Source of the DNA: Mediterraneibacter agrestimuris
Lineage (GTDB): Bacteria; Bacillota; Clostridia; Lachnospirales; Lachnospiraceae
Assembly (NCBI RefSeq): GCF_943193195.1
Contig: NZ_CALPDG010000015.1
Location: 1-64,000 of the forward strand
Length of the DNA: 64,000 nucleotides
Direction of reading: 5' to 3'
Below are positions 22,743 to 29,713 of the stretch, piece by piece. Position 1 is the first letter of the stretch; the number at the start of each line of letters is the position of its first letter. The notes under the pieces are model-generated. The model worked only from the letters and a program-made list of their open reading frames with translations, had not been told where the DNA came from and did not search any database. A program made the translations under genes and the position numbers.

Positions 22743-25184
22743 GTGGGAACTACCAATAACGGCCATGCGCCGGTGAATTTTGTAAACATTCCGGCGGATC
22801 TGAAAGCATCCTGCCGTTTTTGTGTATGGAAGATGGAGAAGGGGAAAGGCAAGTCGGCAAGGCTTACGAAGGTACCCTATGACCCGGCGACCGGGAAGAA
22901 GGCGCAGAGTAATAACGCCGCGACTTTCTCGGACTTCAATACCGTTATTAAAACCTACGCGATGGGCGGATATGATGGTATCGGTATCCGGGTAGATAAC
23001 GGTATTGGGGCATTTGACATCGACCACTGTATCCGTGAGGACGGGAGCCTGAACGATGTGGCTGCTTCCGTGCTTGGAATCTTCAAAGATGCTTATGTTG
23101 AACGGTCCCCGTCCGGCACTGGCCTACGCGGGTTCTTCCGTGTGGAAGCGGATTTTAATTTTGACAAGACTGTTTATTATATCAACAACCGTACCCTGGG
23201 CCTGGAGGTTTACCTCGCCGGGGCGACAAACCGTTTCGTGACGGTCACAGGGAATAAGTACCGGGAAGGCACAGTCCCAACGGATATGCCGGCGCTTCAG
23301 ACTTTGCTGGATACGCTGATGAAGCGAAAGAGCCAGGTGGTGAACACACATATTGAGCCGTGCTCCTACCTGTCCGATGAGGAAGTATTGGAGCATGCAG
23401 GGAAGTCTGCCAATGGTGAACGCTTCATGAATTACTACGAAGGCAACTGGCAGAAATATTTCGATAACCAGTCCGATGCGGACATGGGGTTCCTTTCCAT
23501 GCTGGCGTTCTGGTGCGGCTGTGATGAGGAGCAGATCGACCGCATCTTCCGTACTTCCGGGATGATGCGTCCGAAGTGGGACCGGCAGCAGGCAGGCACT
23601 ACCTACGGGGCGATCTCCATAAGGAATGCGGTGTCTACCTGCCGTGCGATCTATCTTCCGGTCGATCCGCAGGATATCACGGATGCAGGGGATGAGTTCA
23701 GGAACCTTGACGGGGAAGAAGTGGATTACAATCCGGACCTTTCCCAGATCAAGACCACTCTGGATGAGATGCAGCCGCAGTCCAATCCGCGTTATGGCAG
23801 GGATGAGATCGGGGTTGGAAATATGTTTGCGGACTACTTCAAAGGCGTCGCCCGGTACAACCGTGACCGCGGCATCTGGTATGTGTATGACGGGGCGGTA
23901 TGGAGGGCAGATACCGGAGGGCTGAAAGTCGCAGAGCTGGCAAAACTCTTAGCTGACCGCCTTTTAACTTATGCCATCAAAATCAAGGAGGAAGATACGA
24001 GGAAGCGTTTCATCGACCGCATCCGCAAGCTGCAGCAGAGGAAACACAGGGATACCATGCTAAAGGATGCGAAGTCCGTGTACCCGCTGGCAATGTCCTT
24101 TTTTGACCGGGATATTTATCTGTTCAACCTTGCCAATGGGACGCTGAACCTGAAAACACGGGAATTCCGGGAACACCGGGCAGAGGATTTCCTGACGAAG
24201 ATTTCCCCTGTCATTTATAACCCGGATGCGGAATGCCCAAGGTGGACGCAGTTCATGGAAGAGGTTATGCAGGGGGATGAAGAACGTATCCGGTATATCC
24301 GGAAGGCGCTGGGCTATGCGTTATCCGGAGATACCAGAATGGAGTGCCTGTTCATCCTTTACGGTGCAACCTCCCGTAACGGCAAGGGTACGATGATGGA
24401 GACCTTCCTGCGGGTCATGGGTGACTACGGCCGCAACGCTGATCCCGCCCTCCTTGCCATGAAGTTCAACGCACAGAGCAATGGACCGACAGAGGAAGTG
24501 GCGCGTCTTGCAGGTTCCCGGTTTGTGAATATCTCGGAGCCGGAAAAGAAGCTTACAATGGATGCCGCCTTTACCAAGCGTATGACGGGTAACGATTCCA
24601 TCACGGCCCGGTTCCTGCATGAGAACAGTTTCGAGTTCCGTCCGAATTTTAAGATATTTATCAACACGAACCATCTGCCGAATATCACAGATTTGACGCT
24701 GTTTGATTCCGGCCGTATCAAGATCATCCCGTTCAACCGCCATTTTGAAGAGGAAGAACAGGATAAGGGATTGAAGTCTTTCTTTGCGGAAGAAGATAAT
24801 ATGTCTGGCATCTTCAGCTGGCTTTTAGAAGGTTACCGGCTCTTTGAAAAAGAGGGGCTTACCATGCCAAAGTCTGTGCTGGAGGCGACGGATGCTTACC
24901 ACAAGGAATCCGACAGGATTAGTATGTTCTCATCGGAGTGTCTGGTTACAGAATATGGGAATAAGCTGACAAGTAAAGCGGTTTATACGAGGTATGTGGA
25001 CTGGTGCAGGGATAGTGGGTACAAACCGGAGAATATGAAAAATTTCCGTAAGGGTATGGAAGTGCATTACACATACAACAACAGCGGAAGGCCGACAGGC
25101 GGTGGAAACCCAACGACCGTTGTTGAGGATGTGAAATTTGCTACCGGTGAAGAACCGGAATTTGAAGTGATCCCGGATGCTTAA
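22743..25184 (+). CDS. Phage primase-helicase (P4/D5 type)
   Basis: An 813-residue replication protein. Residues 1-190 hold a bifunctional primase-like part (RFCVWKMEKGKGKSARLTKV, then GIGAFDIDHCIREDGSL and YVERSPSGTGLRGFF). The C-terminal part (about 400-720) is a D5_N/superfamily 3 helicase with Walker A YGATSRNGKGTMMETFL, the LAGSRFVNISEPEKK segment (Walker B) and sensor FKIFINTNHLPNI. It would open the origin and prime synthesis for the family A polymerase. GGAG 10 bp before GTG 22743 supports the start. The repeat region right after it is a likely origin. Confidence 0.9.
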   Translation: MGTTNNGHAPVNFVNIPADLKASCRFCVWKMEKGKGKSARLTKVPYDPATGKKAQSNNAATFSDFNTVIKTYAMGGYDGIGIRVDNGIGAFDIDHCIREDGSLNDVAASVLGIFKDAYVERSPSGTGLRGFFRVEADFNFDKTVYYINNRTLGLEVYLAGATNRFVTVTGNKYREGTVPTDMPALQTLLDTLMKRKSQVVNTHIEPCSYLSDEEVLEHAGKSANGERFMNYYEGNWQKYFDNQSDADMGFLSMLAFWCGCDEEQIDRIFRTSGMMRPKWDRQQAGTTYGAISIRNAVSTCRAIYLPVDPQDITDAGDEFRNLDGEEVDYNPDLSQIKTTLDEMQPQSNPRYGRDEIGVGNMFADYFKGVARYNRDRGIWYVYDGAVWRADTGGLKVAELAKLLADRLLTYAIKIKEEDTRKRFIDRIRKLQQRKHRDTMLKDAKSVYPLAMSFFDRDIYLFNLANGTLNLKTREFREHRAEDFLTKISPVIYNPDAECPRWTQFMEEVMQGDEERIRYIRKALGYALSGDTRMECLFILYGATSRNGKGTMMETFLRVMGDYGRNADPALLAMKFNAQSNGPTEEVARLAGSRFVNISEPEKKLTMDAAFTKRMTGNDSITARFLHENSFEFRPNFKIFINTNHLPNITDLTLFDSGRIKIIPFNRHFEEEEQDKGLKSFFAEEDNMSGIFSWLLEGYRLFEKEGLTMPKSVLEATDAYHKESDRISMFSSECLVTEYGNKLTSKAVYTRYVDWCRDSGYKPENMKNFRKGMEVHYTYNNSGRPTGGGNPTTVVEDVKFATGEEPEFEVIPDA

Positions 25185-25274
25185 AGGAGCCCATCATTTC
25201 CACAATATACTGTTATCCAGGTATGCAGGAAAAACACTAAAATCCTCTTTTGGTAGGGGCAGCGGCTTTTTCAT

Positions 25275-25564
25275 CTCCTACAACCTCCTACAATTTTGGG
25301 GATGCGGAATTGAGAAAAACCTTTATTTTATGCTACTTTTTAGCTTTCCAAGATGGGATGTAGGAAATGTAGGAGGAAAATAGGTTATTGTTTTTTATTG
25401 TTTCTTTTATAGGGGATTTATATTTTATCTCCTACATCCCCTACAAAAGAATAAAAACAGAAAAAGAAAATCAGGAAAATGGCTTGTTTCCAAGGAAAAC
25501 CGGGATTTGAAGATTGTAGGAGGTACGGATTTTGGGGTGCGTTCATCTCCTACAATCTCCTACA
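25275..25564. repeat. Iteron-like array, candidate replication origin
   Basis: Nine copies (seven exact, two with one mismatch) of CTCCTACA occur in a 290-bp gene-free region. Direct pairs are at 25275/25285, 25429/25438 and 25547/25557; inverted ones (TGTAGGAG) are the pair 25359/25368 and a single copy at 25515. Pair spacing is 9-10 bp, one helical turn. A/T-rich stretches lie between (25310-25350, 25385-25430). Position next to the primase-helicase suggests an initiator-binding origin. Confidence 0.6.
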
Positions 25565-25703
25565 TTGCGATTTAATGTGGCGAATAACAGATCATATCAG
25601 GCATCCTTTGCGGCGGCTTGCTTTGTGGGAATCCTTACAAGGTGAGCAGGGGCAAAGGGTGCCTGCTTTGATACATAGACAAAACGAGAGGAGAAGTAAA
25701 ACT

Positions 25704-26780
25704 ATGAGCAGAATTTTAACATGTGAACAGGTGTCAGACGGGCATCCCGATAAAATTTGTGACCAGGTTGCGGATGCCATTGTGACGGACTGCCTGGTAC
25801 ATGACAAGGACAGCAGGGTGGCGATTGAATGCCTGTTAAAAGACAGCCGCCTCATTATCGCCGGGGAGCTGACCAGCAAGAACCAGCCAGACTACCGGAA
25901 ACTGGTGGATGATGTTTTGGAGCGTATCGGAAAGGGAAAGACGGAATACGGCAGGATGGAAATCATCAGCCCTTTGGATGTCGCCCTCATGGTAAAGGAA
26001 CAGTCCCCGGACATCGCCCTTGGTGTGGATAAGGGCGGAGCCGGAGACCAGGGCATTATGTTCGGATACGCAACCAACGAAACACCGGAGCTTCTCCCGG
26101 TCCCGTTTGCGGTGGCGACCAAGTTCCTGCGGCTTTTGAAGAACCATCCGTCAAAGATGTTTCGTGCGGATGCCAAAGCACAGGTCAGCTTTGACTATGA
26201 CAGCGGACGGATCACCGCTTTCCTCTGCTCCGTGCAGCACAGCCCGGATGTGGAGGTCGGTGATTTCCGGCACATCATCGAGGGGATGATGGTGCTGGCT
26301 GCCTGTGAGTACGGGCTGAATGGTGATTTCGTGAAACTGGTCAATCCGACCGGGCGGTTTGTGGTTGGCGGTTCCTTTGCTGACTGCGGCGTGACCGGAC
26401 GCAAGCTGGCATGTGATACCTACGGTGGCATTGGCAGGATCGGCGGCGGTGCGTTATCCGGGAAAGACCCCAGCAAGGTTGACTGTTCGGCTGCATACAT
26501 GGCGAGAAAGATCGCCCGTGACATTGTGCAGGCTGGATATGCGGAGCAGTGTGAAATCCAGATTGCCTATGCCATCGGGATGGAACATCCGGTGTCGGTA
26601 AATGTGGACTGCTTCGGCACAGAGTTCCAGCCATTGGATTTCATCCAGGCTTATGTGGAGGACAGCTACGATCTGACACCGAGGGGAATCATTAGCCGCT
26701 TGCATCTGCTGGATGTGGATTATAACTTGGTATCCACTTACGGACACTTCGGGAAGCCCGGACTTCCGTGGGAGGAATAG
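25704..26780 (+). CDS. S-adenosylmethionine synthetase
   Basis: A 358-residue phage-encoded MetK, making S-adenosylmethionine from methionine and ATP in the cytoplasm. Signatures: SDGHPDKICDQVADAIVTDC (HPDK at the ATP site), GGAGDQGIMFGYATNETPEL, GRFVVGGSFADCGVTGRKLA, DTYGGIGRIGGGALSGKDPS and KVDCSAAYMARKIA. It is somewhat shorter than the usual 385-400 residues and has Cys in place of the common Arg in KVDRSAAY. ATG 25704 follows AGAGGAGAAG. Two DNA methyltransferases lie 1.6 kb downstream, so it probably feeds their cofactor need. Confidence 0.9.
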   Translation: MSRILTCEQVSDGHPDKICDQVADAIVTDCLVHDKDSRVAIECLLKDSRLIIAGELTSKNQPDYRKLVDDVLERIGKGKTEYGRMEIISPLDVALMVKEQSPDIALGVDKGGAGDQGIMFGYATNETPELLPVPFAVATKFLRLLKNHPSKMFRADAKAQVSFDYDSGRITAFLCSVQHSPDVEVGDFRHIIEGMMVLAACEYGLNGDFVKLVNPTGRFVVGGSFADCGVTGRKLACDTYGGIGRIGGGALSGKDPSKVDCSAAYMARKIARDIVQAGYAEQCEIQIAYAIGMEHPVSVNVDCFGTEFQPLDFIQAYVEDSYDLTPRGIISRLHLLDVDYNLVSTYGHFGKPGLPWEE

Positions 26781-26782
26781 GG

Positions 26783-27148
26783 ATGCCGTACAAACCAAAG
26801 GTACCCTGCAAACACCCTGGCTGTGCGGAGCTGGTGGAACCAGGGACAAAGTATTGTGAAAAACACAAAGCACTACACCCGGAGGAGGTGCGGTCAGCTG
26901 CAAAGCGTGGGTACGGAAGGAAGTGGCAGAAAGCCAGCCGGGAATACCTGCAGGCGCATCCGCTGTGTGTGCTGTGCATGAAGAAACAGCCGCCGCGGTA
27001 TGTGAAGGCGACAGGGGTTGACCACATCACCCCACACCGCGGCGACCAAAGGCTGTTCTGGAACCGGAGCAACTGGAGGAGTTTATGTAAGCAGTGCCAT
27101 GATAAAAAGACACGGGCGGAAGATAACAATCCGACCTACACCTATTGA
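26783..27148 (+). CDS. HNH endonuclease
   Basis: A 121-residue protein with an N-terminal Cys pair (VPCKHPGCAELVEPGTKYCE) and a C-terminal HNH domain: HPLCVLCMKKQPPRYVKATG, VDHITPHRGDQRLFWNRSNW and SLCKQCHDKKT (C..C, DH, N, C..CH). It would cut DNA; phage HNH enzymes near terminases help packaging, but here it sits by metK and the toxin gene. GGAGG is 8 bp before ATG 26783. Its end overlaps the convergent SymE-like gene by 7 bp. Confidence 0.85.
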   Translation: MPYKPKVPCKHPGCAELVEPGTKYCEKHKALHPEEVRSAAKRGYGRKWQKASREYLQAHPLCVLCMKKQPPRYVKATGVDHITPHRGDQRLFWNRSNWRSLCKQCHDKKTRAEDNNPTYTY

Positions 27149-27327
27149 GCAGTGTCTTTCTCGATCACCAGCCGTCCTTCCTCACATTGGATGGACACGA
27201 AGCTGCCGGCTGTGAAACCGAGCTGCTCCAGCCACTTCCCTTCCAGACGGATCTGTGGGAAAGGGGTGCTGCCATGATAAGTGAGATAGACTTTCCTTCG
27301 GCGGTTCCTTTTCTGTTTCTCGTTCAA
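27142..27327 (-). CDS. SymE-like type I toxin (AbrB-fold)
   Basis: A 61-residue minus-strand protein: basic start QKRNRRRKVYLTYHG, then the SymE core PQIRLEGKWLEQLGFTAGSF followed by VSIQCEEGRLVIEK. SymE proteins have an AbrB-like fold and reduce translation or damage nucleic acid when overexpressed; E. coli symE is held down by an antisense RNA. The start is TTG at 27327 with AAAGGAGG 9 bp upstream. It is driven by its own copy of the repeated regulatory cassette (27359-27445). It and abi are the only minus-strand genes in the prophage. Confidence 0.75.
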   Translation of the reverse strand: MNEKQKRNRRRKVYLTYHGSTPFPQIRLEGKWLEQLGFTAGSFVSIQCEEGRLVIEKDTAQ

Positions 27328-27358
27328 AGGTTCATGCCTCCTTTCTTTGCTGTGTGGT

Positions 27359-27445
27359 CATGTTACCTCTGAAAGAAAATATATCCAGTTAATCCGATGC
27401 CATAATCTGCACAGATTTTTGTGGTTTTCCTTGTGTACATTATGG
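27359..27445 (-). promoter_or_regulatory. Regulatory cassette copy K (minus strand, for the SymE-like gene)
   Basis: Box arms CCATAATCTGCACA (27400-27413) and TGTGTACATTATGG (27432-27445) form an inverted repeat with an 18-bp spacer. On the minus strand, 12 bp past the box, TGGATA (27387-27382) and AACATG (27364-27359) are 17 bp apart. The geometry equals that of the plus-strand copies. Confidence 0.7.
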
Positions 27446-27471
27446 CGGGAAGACCCCGCCGGGGGCCGGGT

Positions 27472-27493
27472 TCACTTCTCTGTGGTGAAGTGA
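27472..27493. other. Small hairpin in the symE-zinc ribbon intergenic region
   Basis: TCACTTC (27472-27478) pairs with GAAGTGA (27487-27493). Function unknown; it lies in G/C-rich DNA between the regulatory box and the larger inverted repeat. Confidence 0.4.
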
Positions 27494-27541
27494 CACGGAG
27501 ACCGCCGCCCCCTCAAACGTAAAAAACCGCGAATTTGATAG

Positions 27542-27616
27542 GCCGGGGGTCTGGCAGTTACGGCGCAAAATGAAACTTATGGACCAGGAGGCGCGGCAGC
27601 ACTGCCAGACCCCGGC
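27542..27616. repeat. Large inverted repeat in a gene-free region
   Basis: GTCTGGCAGT (27549-27558) pairs with ACTGCCAGAC (27601-27610), extended by GCCGGG (27542-27547) with CCCGGC (27611-27616), then TTTTC. The 42-bp loop resembles the leader of the next gene (27818-27860), sharing TTACGG-GCAA-ATGAAAC. It may be a terminator or the relic of a local duplication. Confidence 0.5.
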
Positions 27617-27858
27617 TTTTCAATATCCGAAATGAACCAGAACACATGAAATCCCTTGATAAAACGGGAACTTTCGTGTGTTTTTGTTTGTTCCGGAGAA
27701 ATATGAAAATCTGGAATAGAGCAACGATTACCCATGTGCCAACCATACTGTTATGCAGAAAAATCACCTCATCATTTTTTATATGTTTTTTGGAATTTTT
27801 CCGCAAAATGGGCGGGGTTACGGTGCAATATGAAACCCGGCAGATAGGAGGGGCGGCG

Positions 27859-28164
27859 GTGGAAGCAAATACAGAGATGCTGGAAGATATGGCGAAGCGG
27901 TTCTGCCCTAACTGCGGTGCGGCAGTCGTACAAAATGGCAAAGGCCGTCCAAGGATATTCTGTTCGGAGCCCTGCAGGTATGCCTGGAAGAACAGGCATC
28001 CGCGCCCGGAGAATTGGAAATCCACCCGGACTGCCATCTGCCCGGAATGCGGGAAACCGTTTCTGGCAAGCCGGGAGTATGGGAGGGTGAGGAAATACTG
28101 CAGCCATGCCTGTGCCAACAGGGGGCGGGCAAAACGGAAGGAGCGTGAGGAAAATGAAGGATAA
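27859..28164 (+). CDS. Double zinc-ribbon phage protein
   Basis: A 101-residue protein with two Cys modules: FCPNCGAAVVQNGKGRPRIF then CSEPCRYAWKNRHPRPENW, and CPECGKPFLASREYGRVRKY then CSHACANRGR. Each has CxxC...CxxxC, so two zinc sites are expected; the basic tail suggests nucleic-acid binding. The C-terminal half of the protein at 61379-61867 has the same two modules. AGGAGGGG 6 bp before GTG 27859 sets the start; the long upstream frame has no ribosome site. Confidence 0.65.
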   Translation: MEANTEMLEDMAKRFCPNCGAAVVQNGKGRPRIFCSEPCRYAWKNRHPRPENWKSTRTAICPECGKPFLASREYGRVRKYCSHACANRGRAKRKEREENEG

Positions 28165-28381
28165 AGTAAAAACCATTGGTGTGTATTCCGTCTGCAATAC
28201 GATGGGTATCTGCGTACATGAGATAGACCACTGTGAGGACAGGGTGCTTGCATCCGCTTATGGAGAAAATCCGCAGTGGTGTCCCATGAATGAACAGACG
28301 CCGGAGGGCGGGGAAGAGGCAGAGCCGGGGTTCTCATTCGGTTCTTTTTTCGTGCCGTTCTCAGAGGTTATGCGCGTCTGA
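28154..28381 (+). CDS. Small phage protein, unknown function
   Basis: A 75-residue protein, MKDKVKTIGVYSVCNTMGIC, with His/Cys residues (GICVHEIDHCEDRVL) that may bind metal. GTGAGGA precedes the ATG, which overlaps the zinc-ribbon gene by 11 bp. It directly precedes the adenine/cytosine-N methyltransferase. No family known to me. Confidence 0.6.
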   Translation: MKDKVKTIGVYSVCNTMGICVHEIDHCEDRVLASAYGENPQWCPMNEQTPEGGEEAEPGFSFGSFFVPFSEVMRV

Positions 28382-28399
28382 GTAAAGGAGGACGCATGG

Positions 28400-29713
28400 A
28401 TGCAGAAAACTGCACAACTGAAAGTGCTGCCGGTGGGCGTACTTAGGCCGGCCGCATACAATCCCCGGAAGAAATTAAAGCCGGGGGATAAGGAGTACGA
28501 GAAAATTAAAAATTCCATCACAGAGTTTGGTTTCGCAGACCCGCTTGTGGTCAATGCCGATATGACGATCATCGGCGGCCACCAGAGGCTGACTGTGGCA
28601 ATGGACCTGGGTTATACAGAAGTGCCATGCGCGGTGGTCGATATTGACAAAGTCCGAGAGAAGGCATTGAACATTGCCCTCAATAAGATCACGGGTGCGT
28701 GGGATGATTCCCTGCTGGCTGACCTGTTGAAGGACATCGAGAACAGCGACTTTGACTTAGGCAAAACTGGCTTTGACCCGCCAGAAATTGACGAACTTTT
28801 CAATAAAGTCCATGACAAAGAAGTCAAAGAAGATGATTTCGATGTGGAGAGCGAATTGAAACGGCCGGCTTTTTCAAAGAGGGGGGACATCTGGCATCTT
28901 GGCAAGCATGCGGTCATTTGCGGTGATTCCACTCTGCCGGAAACCTATACCTGGCTGATGGGGGAAGTCAAAGCAAATCTTGTGTGTACGGACCCGCCAT
29001 ATATGGTGGCGTTGCAAAGTACATCCGGCACCATTACAAACGATGATCTGAATGACCATGATGCTGCGGAATTTCTGATGAAAGCCTTTTCCTGCTTCCA
29101 CGAAGCGATGGCAAATGACGCATCCATCTATGTGTTTTACGCTACGGCAAAAGCCCGGATTTTCCATGATGCGTTTGAGGATGCAGGTTTCAAAGTCGGA
29201 GCAGGGCTGGTTTGGAAGAAGGACCGTCTGGTACTGACAAGGACGGACTGGAAATACATCCACGAACCGATCATCTTTGGATGGCGTAAAGACGGCCGGC
29301 ATCGCTGGTATGGCGACCAGAAACAGGTAACTGTTTTTGATTTCCCAAGGCTGAAAAGTTCTAAGGAGGAAGGCTGTGGGCATCCGTCCAGCAAGCCGGT
29401 CCCGCTGATTGCTTACCTGATTAAGCAGTGTACAATGACCAACGGCGTTGTGCTGGATGGGTTCCTCGGCTCGGCATCTACCTTGATTGCCTGTGAGGAA
29501 CTGGAACGTATCTGCTATGGCGTGGAGCTGGAGGAAAAATTTGTGGATGTGGCGGTCAAACGCTATATCAAGTATAAAGAAGGCCGGTATGATGATGTGT
29601 ACGTTATCCGTGACGGGCAGAAGCTGTCACTGGATGAGGTGGTGCAGTTGGATGCAGATGATCTCCCGTCAGGGGAGCAGGCCGCCACGGAGTCTGGAGG
29701 TGTGCTGGAATGA
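28400..29713 (+). CDS. ParB-domain DNA methyltransferase (N4/N6 type)
   Basis: A 437-residue fusion. Residues 5-100 form a ParB/Srx-like domain (VLRPAAYNPRKKL, then IIGGHQRLTVAMDLGYTEVP). Residues 160-400 form an amino-methyltransferase of beta type: catalytic motif IV DPPYM comes first, and the cofactor motif VVLDGFLGSASTLIACEELE comes later. It would methylate A-N6 or C-N4 in DNA, protecting the phage from restriction or marking replication. AAAGGAGG is 8 bp before ATG 28400. Its stop overlaps the next methyltransferase start. Confidence 0.9.
   Translation: MQKTAQLKVLPVGVLRPAAYNPRKKLKPGDKEYEKIKNSITEFGFADPLVVNADMTIIGGHQRLTVAMDLGYTEVPCAVVDIDKVREKALNIALNKITGAWDDSLLADLLKDIENSDFDLGKTGFDPPEIDELFNKVHDKEVKEDDFDVESELKRPAFSKRGDIWHLGKHAVICGDSTLPETYTWLMGEVKANLVCTDPPYMVALQSTSGTITNDDLNDHDAAEFLMKAFSCFHEAMANDASIYVFYATAKARIFHDAFEDAGFKVGAGLVWKKDRLVLTRTDWKYIHEPIIFGWRKDGRHRWYGDQKQVTVFDFPRLKSSKEEGCGHPSSKPVPLIAYLIKQCTMTNGVVLDGFLGSASTLIACEELERICYGVELEEKFVDVAVKRYIKYKEGRYDDVYVIRDGQKLSLDEVVQLDADDLPSGEQAATESGGVLE

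Noticed and set aside
25177-25383. 68-codon frame after the primase
   Set aside because: It reads through the repeat array, with no family resemblance; the region fits an origin better.
25275-25564. CRISPR array
   Set aside because: Units are only 8 bp, in both orientations, with no regular spacers and no cas genes.
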